This document shows positions 21,143-32,997 of a stretch of 32,997 nucleotides of DNA, one piece after another; position 1 is the first letter of the stretch; each line of letters begins with the position of its first letter. The notes beneath the pieces are model-generated. The model had not been told where the DNA came from. It did no database searches and saw only the letters and a program-made list of their open reading frames with translations. Where the stretch lies: contig JADRCO010000474.1 in NCBI GenBank assembly GCA_021464525.1, positions 1-32,997 of the forward strand, read 5' to 3'. Source of the DNA: Rhizophagus sp. LPA8_4_AMF. Its lineage: Eukaryota; Glomeromycota; Glomeromycetes; Glomerales; Glomeraceae. The position numbers and the translations under genes are program-made.

Positions 21143-24100
21143 CTCAATTGTGGACTAATTTCTCGGAAGTGCTCTTTTCTCTTATCTATAAATTTTATCT
21201 TATAATCTATTTTCAGAAATATAGATTACTACATTTCAAATCTTCATTATTACTTATTTCATTTATTTTGCATACGTTTGCTATCATGCAAATAAATACA
21301 AACTTTTATTATGTATTATTTCTTTATTATTATTACTTATTACTTATTATTTTTCTTACTGGAAAAAATGTGACAAAAGAGGGGGAGACTATTTTTTTTA
21401 TGATATGAAAACAATTTCTTTATGAGGAGAAAAATCTAATATCGTTCTAATTGAATTGCAATAGTACAATTTTTGTTTCTAAAAGAAGAATTTACTTTCT
21501 ATTATACTTCTAAGTTTTGAAAGTTATATATTATAGAACAATTTAAATTGCATCTTCAATAGTTGATAATAAATGTAATTTATTATTAAATATTTTTAAA
21601 CAGTTTAATTATTGAATAAATTTGTTCTTTTGATGATACATCCACCTTCCACATTGAATTTAGTTTGCAAACCACTATTCCACTATCATATTTGCTAAGG
21701 AATTAGCTGGTTGTTACTGCTCATCTCAATCTATTCTGCATAGTGGAAAATATCAAAATATAAAAATTATATTAAGCTTCAAAATTATAGCCACAGGCCT
21801 CAACTTTCTGCATAATTGATGAATAATGATATTCGCTTATTTTTATTTCACAAGTTCCTATAATAGTAATCTAAAGGACAAATAATAAGTAATAAACTTA
21901 TTAAATATTGATTGAATATTAAAGAATTCTAACATAAACATCTTTTTATTTTTTCAAATCTTTTTTTGTTCTGATTATTTTACCAATTTTATTATTATTG
22001 ATCACCTATTTTATTTCTTTATTTGCATCAGCTGGAATTTTGTTAAAAGTAATAAATCTTTGGTTGTTAACTTTGCCTAATGATGGTAATTTTCTACAAT
22101 TACTCAAAATATTTTTTATTTATGCATTATTCAAGAACTCTTCCCTCTCTATGTAAATGTATTGGTTTCCATTCATCATTTGTTTTCTAAACTAGTTAGA
22201 TTATATTTTAAAAATATCCAATAGATAATATAAATAGAAATAAACCTGCACCAGATATAATGATGTACAGTAAATGTGGTGTAGTATTTTTAGAATTATG
22301 AGTATAATAGTGAATTATGTAATTTAACAAATAATATTTATGAAAAGTGGCCATATTTTACTCCAAGAAAAGCAGCAAGATAATATAAGTTGATGGCTGA
22401 AACGTAGCAGCTTAAGATTCTCTTTAATACAACTTCACGTGATATGAAGTTGTTTACTTTGTCGGTAGGATTTGAACTTTCTGTATATTCGCTTAATAGG
22501 AAAAAGTTTATAAAATATTGTAATAAAACACATAACGACATGATAAAATTTGATTTCCTTTCTGATGGCCATTGCTTGACATTGTGAAGATGTTTCAGCC
22601 AGTTGACAAAAATTCAATAAATCTCTGCATCATATACACTTTCGCGAGGTATATTAACAGCATGCTTAGAGTCAGATGCCAAACTCAGTTCGGGTATATA
22701 TATTATATGGTAGAAACCTTTTGCTCCAAATTGCGATTTTCCTCTTTAATTTTTCTTGCTACCTCCATGACATTCAATGAACATTCTTCTGTCTGTAATA
22801 TGTTTCTGTTTACGCATAGTGACGAAAAACTTATAGTGGTGGGCTTTACTGTTTTTTTTAATGATAGCAGTTAAGTGTTTTGAGTGAATTTTATAGTGAC
22901 CTTTATATTTTTCCACCTTATCCTCAACTATCCAAAGAGCTTAAACTGCTGATAATGTTTGCAACATTAACAATATAATAAACTTCCTGAATAAAAATTT
23001 AATTTAAACTAGATCATGTAACCTCTTTAATAATGATGCCTGGATTGGTAATTCTTTTGTTTGAATATATGATTGCTGATGATTGTAAAGCTTTTGGATC
23101 AACTTCAACCTTTTCAATTCTTTATTGGTATACATCAAGAATTCCGTAGAATCTGGGAGGTATTTGTAAATTCCATAACTTTCTAAATAAACTATGCACA
23201 CTATATCTTTACTGGTGTGCCATTGTCCTAATAATTGTCAAACATTTGGATTAATTAAATGATACTACTTTTAATATGATAGTGAAATATTAAAACTTGC
23301 AAATTGAAATATTTGGCAGTCTTTTTGAAAAATATAAGGACTTCAGGTAAAAAAATTTAATTCTAGATTTTAGAATATATTTCTCATATCTTTAATAAGA
23401 CCAACAACTAATACCATATAAGTTTAAATCATAAAGTTGATATAATTTAGTAGCCATTGTTATAATAAATGTATATTATTGTAATAAAGTATTTTTATGT
23501 GTTAAAATTGCAAATAATAATTTTGAGTTTTTTCCCTAGAAGATTTACTTTAATTAAAAAATATATGTTTATTTCTTTTTGAATACTGGGTATTGAAGCA
23601 ACAACAACATAATACTTTGGATTTTCTGTTGTAAAATTAAGTTATCATAATTCATAAAACTTAATTTTGTATTAGCATCAATTTTGGAGTCACTTTGAGT
23701 CTACAACTCAATATATTAAATGCAAAGAATGGAGGTTTTTTTGCAAAATATCATATTGATATGAAATAAAATATGAACAGATATTTCAGGTATGTAATGG
23801 TATGATCTTTCAAAAGGTTGTTAACTAAAGTATAGTCCAGACAGTTAATAACATTTCTAAAAAACTCTTCTGTTTTTTTGCTTCAATAACGAATTCAAGA
23901 ATATTAAGATTATGTGATAGAGTTTTGTGATCTTTAAAGTTGAAATTTTTGTGTTGAAAATTTTTAAAGATAATAAAATTTTATTTAAGTTATCTATTAA
24001 AATTATTATTATTTAAATGTCTTAAAGTTTTATGTTTATGGATGTGATGCTATTGCTTTTGTAATTTGTGATAATTCAGTCTTAGTAAGTTATTGAAAAT

Positions 24101-26900
24101 AATTACTATATTAGTTAATGTTATTATTTGATAAAGATGATACAGTTTTTGCAATTACCATAGTATTATCAATTTATAACTTAAACATTATAATAATGTT
24201 TAAATAAATTAAATATATTCAATTAAGTTTATAATAAAATTATATAAACTTGAGTATTGGAGCAGAAATGCAAATTTCTTTGATTTTTTTTAGGGCTTAT
24301 TTTTCCACTGAAATGATATGAGTGTGACAATTATGGCATTTTTAAATAGTATCATCGATGGGGATAAGACTTGGAAAGGGAAGTGTAAATGGCCATTTTT
24401 TTAAGGGGTAGAACCGTAGAAGGGGATAGAAAAAAGTTTTTGTGTGCAAAAAAAATGTATATCGTCATGCTCTTTATTTTTAAGATCTGTAACGGCTTTC
24501 ATAAGAAATTTCATTTTTTTTTATAGTAATATGAGATTTTGTAGTAATGTGAGATTTGTGGAAGAAAATCATAGATCATTAATAAAATAGATTATTAATA
24601 AAATAGATTATTAAAAAAATTAATGTTAAAAATCATGGTAAATTTTTAAATTAGGGAATAGTCCAAAGGATGAAGTTAAAAACCATAAAGCTGGTTTAAA
24701 TGGCATTTGTATTCTTGTTATTAACAAATTAGGTGAGCCAATCCTTAGCAAAATTATGGCATTCCACCTTTGCTTTCTTTTTTTTTTGTAACCAAATGCT
24801 TATACATAGGGTAATGACTATTTAAGTATGCTGATATCTGTTGATCAATATGATATCTTTCATCCATACCAAGTTCAATATTTGCTGCTTTATCATTTCA
24901 TTTGATAATTAAGAAATTATTTTACAGAAGTTCTTAATTTTTAATATTTGATAATATGTTTACATTATTAATTATAAGGTTAAAATTCTATGGTAACCAA
25001 ATCATTTGTAATTTGTCCTATTAATTCAAGATAATATTTTCACCATTATCCAATAATGAAATTGCTGGTGTAATCACTTGTGCGATTTCTGGTCAGATTG
25101 CTGGTCTAATTGCTGTTGACGAGATAACTGCTGGTGAGGTAACAGTTGGTGAGGTAACAGCTGGTGAAGTGACTGTTGTGTTGAATCCTGGTGCAACTAC
25201 TATGGTGTCTATATTTTGTTCAGAAATTTTAAATAAATGTTCTGTAATAGTGGTGATTGCAATGTGAAAGCATTATGAGATGATATTATAAGATCCATTT
25301 TAATGAAAGTTCAGCCTTTGGTATGGTATGAATGATAAATTAATTGCAAATAGGTCTAATTTCTGGAGTCTCAATCTTTGGAGTCTCAGTGTTTGAATTT
25401 CATTTGCTAAACTGATTGTGTCTTGATTAATGTTCATCCATTTAAATCTTATACCATCTTTTTTTTGACATTATAGAAGCTTTCTAATTTATTTAACATA
25501 TTTATCTTTCTTTAATCAAACTCGCTAAAATATAAAATTCACATTCGTCTATACTACAATATTGCAGTCCAAGAAATTCAATTTTTTTATTATATCCTTT
25601 TGATAAAGCCTCAAGTATATAATTAATTCCTTTGTTATCTATAAGACAATCATTAAGATTTAGGTATTTTAAATATGCTGGAGTGATTGAGAAAAATATA
25701 AATTTGCAATGAATTTAACTACATTTAGAGCTTTTACTTATGAAAAGTGCACCAGATAAATTTGATTGACTTTAGTTTCTGATGTAATAAGCTTCTTTGT
25801 TTGTTTTTTGGTTTATTAAGTGAGGTAGTAGCCTTAAGTTTCTTCCATTTTGATCTAATATGATGCCGAATCTGCTTCTTTTGAGAGGAATCAATGCAAT
25901 AAGTGTCTTCTATATATGCTATGATGGGAATGACTTAAGTATTTATAGTTGGTAATTCACATTTTTTAAATATTAAGTATATTGTTTTTCTTAAAAAATT
26001 TTCCATAGTTTAGAAATTGGATACATTTTTGAGAAATTACATTCTTCTAGAAAAAATTTGAAAAGAATATTTTTTTGCATATACTGGCAGTTGTCAGTTT
26101 TTTTTATTTACAATATATTCTATTTCTGATATTTCTAGTATTGATGTATATTATATATGATATTTGTTAAGGAATTCTGATTGATGCATTATAGACTTTT
26201 GGTAACTTTTATTAGTCTTGTAAACAATATACTTATTTGTTTTGATCAAAGATTTCAAAATGATTGATCAGAAAGAAGGTTAAACTAAATATTAATTTCA
26301 AATAGTAGCTATAATTTGGAGTAAATACTAAATATTCAAAGTATCTTTTTAATTTAATTTTCTTAAGAAAGAAAAAAAATTAAATTCCTTTATATTGTGT
26401 GAAGCAGCCATACTCAAAATATTTGTTTAATTGACTGATTTTTGTTATATTCTTTCTTATTATATCACAAAATTGAAGAGAATGCCATAATGCTGGTAAA
26501 GAAATTAATTTTCCTATTTTTTGTTCCATTTTAAATGCTAATTCACCAAGATACCAATCAATTCTTGAAAATGTTTCTTAAACTTGAGTTGAAGAATATG
26601 AGAATAATTTTGCAATGATTAAAATCTTTGGGAAATGGTCTTTCAGCACTTATGTAGTAATGAGACAGCTCTATTAATCTTGCAATATCTAGGAGTGATG
26701 AAATTTGCATGAATTGTAAAAAGAAAGACCAAATTATATTACGTTTATAATAATTTAACTTCATATAAAGTATTTAATAATAGGAGGTCATGGATACTTT
26801 TCTCAGCATGAATAAATCTGTAAGGAACCACTGGCAGGTATAAGTAACAAAGAAAAAATAGCTTAATTTTCCGTAGGAATGGGAGAGATTTGAATGTATG
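21143..26900. other. 5.8-kb gene-poor region, old repeat graveyard
   Basis: No intact gene is seen on either strand. Isolated open stretches of 60-100 codons (for example 22572-22874 on plus and 23201-23004 on minus) match nothing I know. The base composition shifts to longer mixed A/T stretches with frequent TTGAT/ATCAA words, unlike the intron-bearing regions on both sides. A Thr/Ser/Pro/Ala-type 15-bp repeat is noted separately at 25130-25174. Most of this is probably decayed transposon sequence. Confidence 0.45.
25130..25174. repeat. 15-bp tandem repeat, three copies
   Basis: Units GCTGGTGAGGTAACA, GTTGGTGAGGTAACA and GCTGGTGAAGTGACT lie end to end. On the plus strand they read AGEVT, VGEVT, AGEVT. 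On the minus strand they read as a TSPAV/TSPTV repeat, which looks more like a protein linker. Looser related units flank them (25060-25130). The minus-strand reading has the same direction as the pol relic downstream. Confidence 0.6.
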
Positions 26901-28850
26901 TAAGTGTTAAAAATTACAACTAAATATATGTTAATCTTTTGTTAAAAATAATTGCTTTTAAGTTTCAAAAAAGCCAAAATTAATGAGAGTGAATAATATT
27001 GAGTGATCTAGTACTTGCATATATATGAATGACATTTCTTGTCCTTCCATATAAGATAGCCTTATAAATTAGAATGATCTTTTATACAATATTTTTTTTA
27101 TATATTTAAAATCCATAGTTAATTTCGTATTAATTCTCTATAGTTTTCATTTTCTTGCTATTTTGAATTTTGTTCTCTCTAAAAAAATTTTTGTATAAAT
27201 AAATACAAATGTACATTTTTTAAATGTACATTTTGTAAATTTAAATAGATTTTTAAATAGATTTTTCATTTCATTAAATTCAATTTGTAAATGTTCTATT
27301 TTTTAAGAGTTGCCAAATAGGTGTTTAAAAATCATCCAAGTATATTACTATGAAGTCCTATAATATCTCTCAAGAATATTGTTCATTAAGCATTAAAAGG
27401 TTGCTGGTGCATTACAGAATCCAAAAGGCATAATTATATAATAATCTGTGTAATAATATTTCACTACCCATCAATTATAATAACTGATAGTTGTGATGTT
27501 CAATATTTCAACTTTCCCCATTAACGTTAATCATATGGTCGGTCTATCAGAATTCCCGAATCATACAACAGCTAACTTTTGTTTAGGAGTGGTATTATAA
27601 AAGAGTTTTCCATTCATAATTATTACAAATATTTGTATAATATTTGAATAAATTAAATTTTTTAAGAATAGTAGGATAAATGAGATATCTATTAAATTTA
27701 AAATTTTATGGATAGTTATCCCATAATCTAATTAAACTCATGTTACTTTAACATCATAATTATATCTTGTCTTATTAGGGGTGATGGTCTTATATTTATA
27801 GACTAGATTTTTATTTACAGCTTTTAAAGTTGGTAAATATCTTAAAAGTCGCTTTTATTATGATTTCATATTGGGATATTTCTAGCATAATTTGCCAAAT
27901 ATTAATTTTTTTAAAATATCTACATATTTCACATTTTCTTACTAGTTATGTAGTTGTAGCATCTGAATATAAGATAATTGCTTGTCTATATGTATATAAT
28001 TGGTTGGTGAAGACTACATATGTACATGTGATGATAAATAATGACCTTTAGCAAAGCAATTCAACTTTCGCATCTTTCTCCGGATCAAAGCTTTTTAGGA
28101 AAATTATTAAAGATATTAAAAATTGTAAATTCATAATTAAATTTTCTTAAAATTTAAAAAAATTTACCTTTTTGGAAGGTGTATTGAAATTTTGATCTCA
28201 TCATAGGTACATTTAATGATTTATTAAGCACATTTTGTGAAATGACTTTAAATCATGATCTAATATATAAATGACCATTTTTGTACCATAAAAGTGCATC
28301 ATAAAGGTATGTTTCTGCTTGCATCCTAAATTATCTACCATCACTGAGTTATCACTTAGAACCATATTCACTATAGGATCTTGCAACATAAGCTCTGAAT
28401 TTGATTTCGTTCATAATAGGCTTAGCTCATCTGAACTTTCAAATTTAGAGTATATAAATAAATACTTGCGAATATAATTAAATCTTTCCGATGTTTAATA
28501 TTCTTATAAAGATCTCACTTATTGATTCTTTTTACAGTTTTAAATATGTCCAATTTAAGTTGCCCTTTATGTATTCCATAATATCCGTTTAAGTTATAAG
28601 TTAATAATTGATAGGCTTAAATCTTGAATATGATTTAAATTGTTTTGGCTAAATAATTCACATTTCATGATCATTATTGTTGATAAAGAATTTACAGTAT
28701 TAAGTATATAGTTAAATGTGTATGGTCATAAGTTTTGGTTATCAATTTATAATAAAAAAAAAAAAAATTAGAAATTGGGACTTTTTCAAGTTGTTTATAT
28801 AGATAAATTGGCTTGTCTTTAGGTTAAAAGCCCCATGAGGCTTTTTATTG
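26900..28850 (-). mobile_element. fossil Ty3/Gypsy-type LTR retrotransposon, pol part
   Basis: On the minus strand the reverse transcriptase signature MPFGFCNAP is visible at about 27431-27405 and the YLDDF catalytic box at about 27344-27329, in the right order and spacing for a Ty3/Gypsy reverse transcriptase. The element is clearly broken in many places and old. No protease, RNase H, integrase or clear LTR pair could be delimited, so the ends given are approximate. A tandem repeat and TATA-like sequence near 28800-28935 might derive from an LTR, but no second copy was found in the window. Confidence 0.6.
28828..28845. repeat. short perfect-arm hairpin
   Basis: AAAAGCC(CCAT)GAGGCTTTT-type inverted repeat, with arms of about seven bases. 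Within or next to the retroelement relic; no function is proposed. Confidence 0.4.
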
Positions 28851-28892
28851 TTAATCATGTGAAATCAAATGCTCAATGGGTTCTTAATAATG

Positions 28893-28934
28893 ATGGCTTA
28901 TCTGTTATGGCTTATCTGACATGGCTTATCTGTT
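28893..28934. repeat. 14-bp tandem repeat, three copies
   Basis: ATGGCTTATCTGTT, ATGGCTTATCTGAC and ATGGCTTATCTGTT lie directly end to end. Such short tandem arrays are common in LTRs and promoters, but ownership is unclear. Confidence 0.75.
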
Positions 28935-30122
28935 ATGAAAAACAATTGGTTGCGTAATACCACTACGCCACTGTATGAGACCTTTGCAGTTAATAATAAT
29001 ATACTCTGACAATATTGTAACACATAAAATAAAACAATATTCAGTATTTAGAAAGGACTATATTTTAACTCCAGCTTTTATAAAGTATTAAACAAAGTGA
29101 ATATATAAAGCAGGAATTATTCTTTGGTTCTACAACGCGTTTCATACTTAATTTTTGATCTTAATTTATTATATCGTTTTTAGCATTGATATTTTTTTTT
29201 AACGATTTGCACGATATTCTTTACCAAACTTCCTTCCAATAAACAAATATTACTTTTTCAATAAAGTAAATCTACAAAAGTGATGAGTAATAATATCGGG
29301 GTTCAACCGATATCTCCATCCAATAAGTCAGTTATTGTTCAGTTATTAGAAATACTGCGGTAACCAATAGGATAATGCTGATTTCAATATCGTATGTCTC
29401 ATAAAATATGTATTAGTTATTTGATAGAGGGGTTAGAATATCACCGAACTGCGAAGCAGTTCGGATGATATTTTAACACCCCTATCAAATAACTGTGTTA
29501 TCCTGCAGCCGCCGATAATCATGCTTATAACTATTTCCGGTTTAACGTGCGTGTCCTTTTAACTTTCTTCATGTTATTTAGTATCCGAAAAAATATCAAT
29601 AATAATTATGCAATTGTAGTTTATGATGAAAAAAGCATGATCCTATTTGGTTGTAGGATAACGCTTATTAAATCCCGTTAAAGATAATTTATTGACTTAA
29701 TAAAGATCATTAGAAATATTTCCTTTCAATATTATTTATTATTGAATATATGAACTCATTAATCGACTGAATAAATAAATGGTTATATAATAATAAAATA
29801 AGAAAATAAACGGGCCTAAATCATATGCACTACCATGATTTCTTTTTAGTAATAATTTTATATATTAATTTTTTTTTAATAAATTTAATTTATACTAAAG
29901 AAAGAAATATCGAAGTGTTTCATATCACGTATTTTATACTCTGCCCGGAATTATCAATTAAGTTATCAAATTTAACAATTTAACTAACTTTTATTTCTCT
30001 ATATTTTATTATTTAAATTACAAACTAAGGACTAATTATAATATATTGATCTTAGTGTTTAAATAATTCTAAAAGACAAATCAATAAAACAAAGTGTAAA
30101 AACCAGCTATAAGCCAATGAAA
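28935..30122. other. intergenic before the minus-strand kinase gene
   Basis: No gene is seen. The main feature is the foldback hairpin at 29415-29494. The part nearest 30122 is the 3' flank of the minus-strand kinase-like gene. Confidence 0.45.
29415..29494. repeat. 80-bp foldback hairpin, possible MITE core
   Basis: The left arm 29415-29452 and right arm 29456-29494 pair over about 38 bases with a GAA loop and only a few mismatches or bulges. The inner CCGAACTGC/GCAGTTCGG and outer AGTTATTTGATAG/CTATCAAATAACT parts are perfect. It has no coding capacity. From memory, GCGAAGC-centred palindromes of this kind recur in Rhizophagus DNA, which would make it a dispersed element. Confidence 0.7.
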
Positions 30123-32227
30123 TTACAGTATATCTAAAAAGAAAAAAAATAAATTAATATAATTTAGAGTTACCGTATAATTTATTTAATTATTTAATTA
30201 CTTACCATCAGGAATTTCTAAATTATCCTGGTCTTCAGAATGAAGATTCGCACTTTTATATTTTTCTTCGTCTAAAAAATAAGTGCAGAATACTCAGAAT
30301 AATCAAATTGGATTGATTGATGAAAGAAATTTTAATACATACCATCAAGTTCAATTTGAATTTTCTTTATGTGTTGTTGGAATGCATTCATTTCCTGATT
30401 ATCTTAATAAAGAATTTAAAAGGAAATTATGATTTAATATAAAAATATATAATAAAAAGAATATAAATTATATTAACTATTATTACTCACTGCTGCTGCT
30501 GTTTGAACTTATATTATTAATATCTGAATAAGTAAAAAAATAAAAAGTCAATATCATATGAATGTATATTATAATTATAACCTTATTTATTAAAGATACA
30601 ATACATACCTTCTTGTTTCTCTAATTTAATTAATGTAATAAAATTGATGATTTTATATAACAATTATTTAATATTAATTTTAGCAAATAATTTGAATACA
30701 GGATAAATAATATTAAATATTTTTACCTTCTGTTACATTTTTAGGTTCTGGCATTCCTTCAAAATAATGAATTTTACTTGTGCTCGCATAATGATTTATT
30801 GAATTTAAATTGTCTGAATTAATAGAATTATTATCTGATTGATTTGGCTCATCTTGATAATATGATTTCCTGATTTTCATTAGTTCTTTTCCAAGAGTAT
30901 TTATATTCGGTCTTTTTAATGGATCAGCATCCCAACATTGTTCTATTAATTTACTGTATTCTAAAGGAGTTCCTGGTATAATTTTTGGTCTCATTCCATT
31001 AGCTATTTTTATTGCAAGATCATGTTCGTAATCATTAAATGGCAATTGAACTGATGAAATTTCCCACATAAGCATACCAATACTATAAATATCAGATGCA
31101 AAAGTAAATTCTTTTCCATTAATAACTTCAGGAGCTATGTATGGTAAATTTCCATATAATTGTTTGTTAGCCGGTCCGCTAAATTCGAAATCACCAATAT
31201 ACCATTGACCAGATGATAATAATATATTCATTGAATGCAAATTTCTATGTACGATATTGGCACCATGAATTCTAGAAATTGAAATAACTATATCGCACAT
31301 AATAGAAATTTTTTTATTCCATGTAAGTATATTATGATTTTTGGACACATACTTTCTTAAATCCTCGTCCATTTTTGCAATTACAAGAAAAATATTTTTA
31401 CTCATTTGATCCTGGGTAAAACCATAACATCTAATAATTTCCATACATTTGTTACTTAAATTTAAATATGTTAAGATCTAACAAATAGTAAAAATTATCA
31501 GATATATCAGATATCAGATATATCAATTAATCAAAATTTATAATAAAATATAAGTAAATACCTCTTCGGACCAATTTCCATTTATATTATCTAATTTCTT
31601 AAGTATCACTGTACATGTTCCACTTCTAACTATTTGTTGTTTCTCAACGTCCCATTCATTATAAAATCCATTAATCCAAGTTGCCAAATAAATTTCAGAG
31701 AATCCTCCTTCAGTCAGATATCTTATATTTTGTAAATTATTGTATGGAATCCACTCAACTATTCTATTAGGAGTGAGCGATTCCATTTGATATTTTTGTA
31801 TTAATTTATCGATTTCTTCATTTTCGGATGTCCAGTTAGAAAAATTAATTTTTAAATAATTTCGTATACAATGCTCACAATAATTTGTAGCTAAACAATT
31901 TTCTTGACAATGTTCACAAGATCTCTTTATTCCTTTATTATGAAGAACTTTATCGTGGTCATAAAGTCTATTGAACGTTTTCATTACAATGGTTTTATTC
32001 TCTTTTGTCAAAAATTTATCATTAAGAATCATTCGTTTTCTAAATTCATGTCGCTTTGTTAAATCATTATAAGTCTCCCAATCCATAAATTCATTTGCTC
32101 TACGTATTGCATCAGATTGTGCTTTAACGCTACGCATACTTGAAAATACAGTATAGATACGGTAAATTATGTAAGTTAATGGAAAATTGCGGATTAGTGA
32201 TTTTAATAAATTTGTTAGATCTTCCAT
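30123..32227 (-). CDS. Rhizophagus-type protein kinase-like gene, probable pseudokinase
   Basis: Seven exons on the minus strand: 32227-31562, 31477-30727, 30620-30609, 30523-30491, 30402-30343, 30271-30206 and 30133-30123 (about 532 residues). All junctions are GT-AG and in phase. The N-terminal half has a Cys cluster (CEHCQENCLATNYCEHC) and the NWTSENEEIDKLIQ/VEWIPYNNL block typical of this expanded family. The kinase-like domain (about 168-450) has TEGGFSEIYLA, K210, HRNLHSMN (N301 in place of the catalytic Asp, N306 kept), D318 in DFE, IAPEV and SDIYSIGMLMWEISS. Most family members as I recall them have HRDLHSGN and DFG, so this copy is probably catalytically weak or dead, though the frame is intact. 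The C-terminal tail is Asn/Ser-rich and spread over small exons, including a 12-nt microexon coding EKQE; the last exon adds only DIL. The small C-terminal exons are less certain than the kinase part. Confidence 0.8.
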
Positions 32228-32997
32228 GAGGATTGATTTTACTTTATTTTTAAAGAAGTTTATGTAAAAATTATTAGATATATGATTCCGCTAATTATTA
32301 ATACCGAGTGTCATTTTATATTTTTATTTGATAAAACTTTAAAACAATGAAAGTTCGGAATCCGGAGTTAATCATACCTTGTGTAACAATTATTATAATG
32401 AAAGAATGTAAGACTATTATGTACAACCTAGACTAATTCATGAATTTCCAATTTTGGAAGTATGAAATGTGTGACGTTTTATAGAATTCTATAATTGACG
32501 AAAAAAAAGAAAAAAGTTCGTTTAATCTGTTATATTATTTTGATTATTCCGATCTAGATGACTGAACTAAAAGAAAAAGGAAATAATCAAAAAACTAATA
32601 AAAAATAATATATAATCAAAAATAATCGAAAATAACCGCATTATTTTTTTATTTTTACTGATTACAGAATTCCGAAATAACAACACATGCTAGCTCAGCT
32701 TCATACCTCACTTTAATCAATGATGTAAAATCATTTGACTAATTTAAAATGACTTTAAATGATACCTAAACTGCACAAGCAAATGACAAATGATAAAATG
32801 GTATATGTCATTTTTAAGTGACAATATCATTAATAATCGACATTACAATTAATAATACATTTTATTGGTGCATTACGTAATTAATTTGTTGATCGAAATT
32901 CTAAAAAGTATATCGATATTCGATAATATCCGACAAATCGGCGGATTTGTTTCATCACATGTCATTTGCTATAACAAATTTATTATAGAAATGGGAA
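32228..32997. other. promoter side of the minus-strand kinase gene and window edge
   Basis: No gene is seen. The segment 32725-32975 is crowded with AAATGA/TCATTT words, part of the inverted repeat pair listed separately. Confidence 0.45.
32778..32970. mobile_element. candidate MITE with imperfect terminal inverted repeats
   Basis: AGCAAATGACA at 32778-32788 is the exact reverse complement of TGTCATTTGCT at 32960-32970. With mismatches, pairing extends to about 21 bases (17 matching). The 193-bp unit has no coding capacity and an inner ACAAATC/GATTTGT palindrome at 32933-32950. No clear target duplication was found. Confidence 0.4.

Noticed and set aside
21148-21408. 86-codon open stretch rich in Tyr, Leu and Phe
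   Set aside because: It starts at TTG, and its composition is what random TTATTA repeats give.
27830-28051. 73-codon plus-strand open stretch
   Set aside because: Lies across the antisense retroelement relic, is of low-complexity hydrophobic content and has no recognised family.
28828-28845. Hairpin followed by T run resembling a bacterial rho-independent terminator
   Set aside because: All genes here have spliceosomal introns; the context is a eukaryotic genome, so a bacterial terminator is not meaningful.

Overview
This window looks like nuclear DNA of an early-diverging fungus, most likely an arbuscular mycorrhizal fungus close to Rhizophagus irregularis. The reasons are very high A+T, short GT-AG introns of about 60-130 bp, long gene-poor gaps, and a protein kinase at the right end that matches from memory the hugely expanded Rhizophagus kinase family (substrate-lobe wording such as APEVINGKEFTFASDIYSIG). 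No bacterial features, tRNA, rRNA or CRISPR array were seen.

Layout. (1) 1-842 is repeat-bearing DNA with paired CACGTG palindromes, followed by an intronless IFI6/IFI27-like membrane protein gene (843-1757, +). (2) 1758-4805 holds only coding-like remnants. A gene for a Sel1-like/MYND-like zinc-finger protein follows (4806-5726, +). (3) A three-exon bestrophin-like (UPF0187) anion channel gene lies at 6392-7881 (+). (4) 7882-10623 is a gap with a MITE-like inverted repeat and a faint coding relic. (5) Two head-to-tail paralogous genes, 10624-15155 and 15905-20528 (both +), have 16 and 17 exons by my splicing model and encode proteins of about 1127 and 1113 residues. Each has a kinase-like domain at each end, joined by a coiled coil and a conserved unnamed module. 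(6) 20529-30122 is a gene-poor graveyard with a coding-like block on the minus strand, a decayed Ty3/Gypsy-type pol relic, tandem repeats and a strong foldback hairpin. (7) A seven-exon Rhizophagus-type kinase-like gene lies on the minus strand (32227-30123). (8) The right margin has a possible MITE.

The most interesting part is the tandem pair. Domain 1 keeps the beta3 Lys and the Asp of the DFG position (DFD) but has Glu in place of the catalytic Asp (HTEL..N). Domain 2 keeps the catalytic loop (HLDLRSAN) but has Asn in place of the DFG Asp (SNF/TNF). Neither half looks like a conventional kinase, the losses are complementary, and both paralogs share them. The third kinase gene also lacks the catalytic Asp (HRN). 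The window therefore carries five kinase-like domains, all with an altered catalytic or metal-binding residue. A signalling or recognition role by pseudokinases is plausible but is inference. All exon structures were read by eye from splice signals, frame continuity and comparison of the two paralogs; none is confirmed by transcripts.
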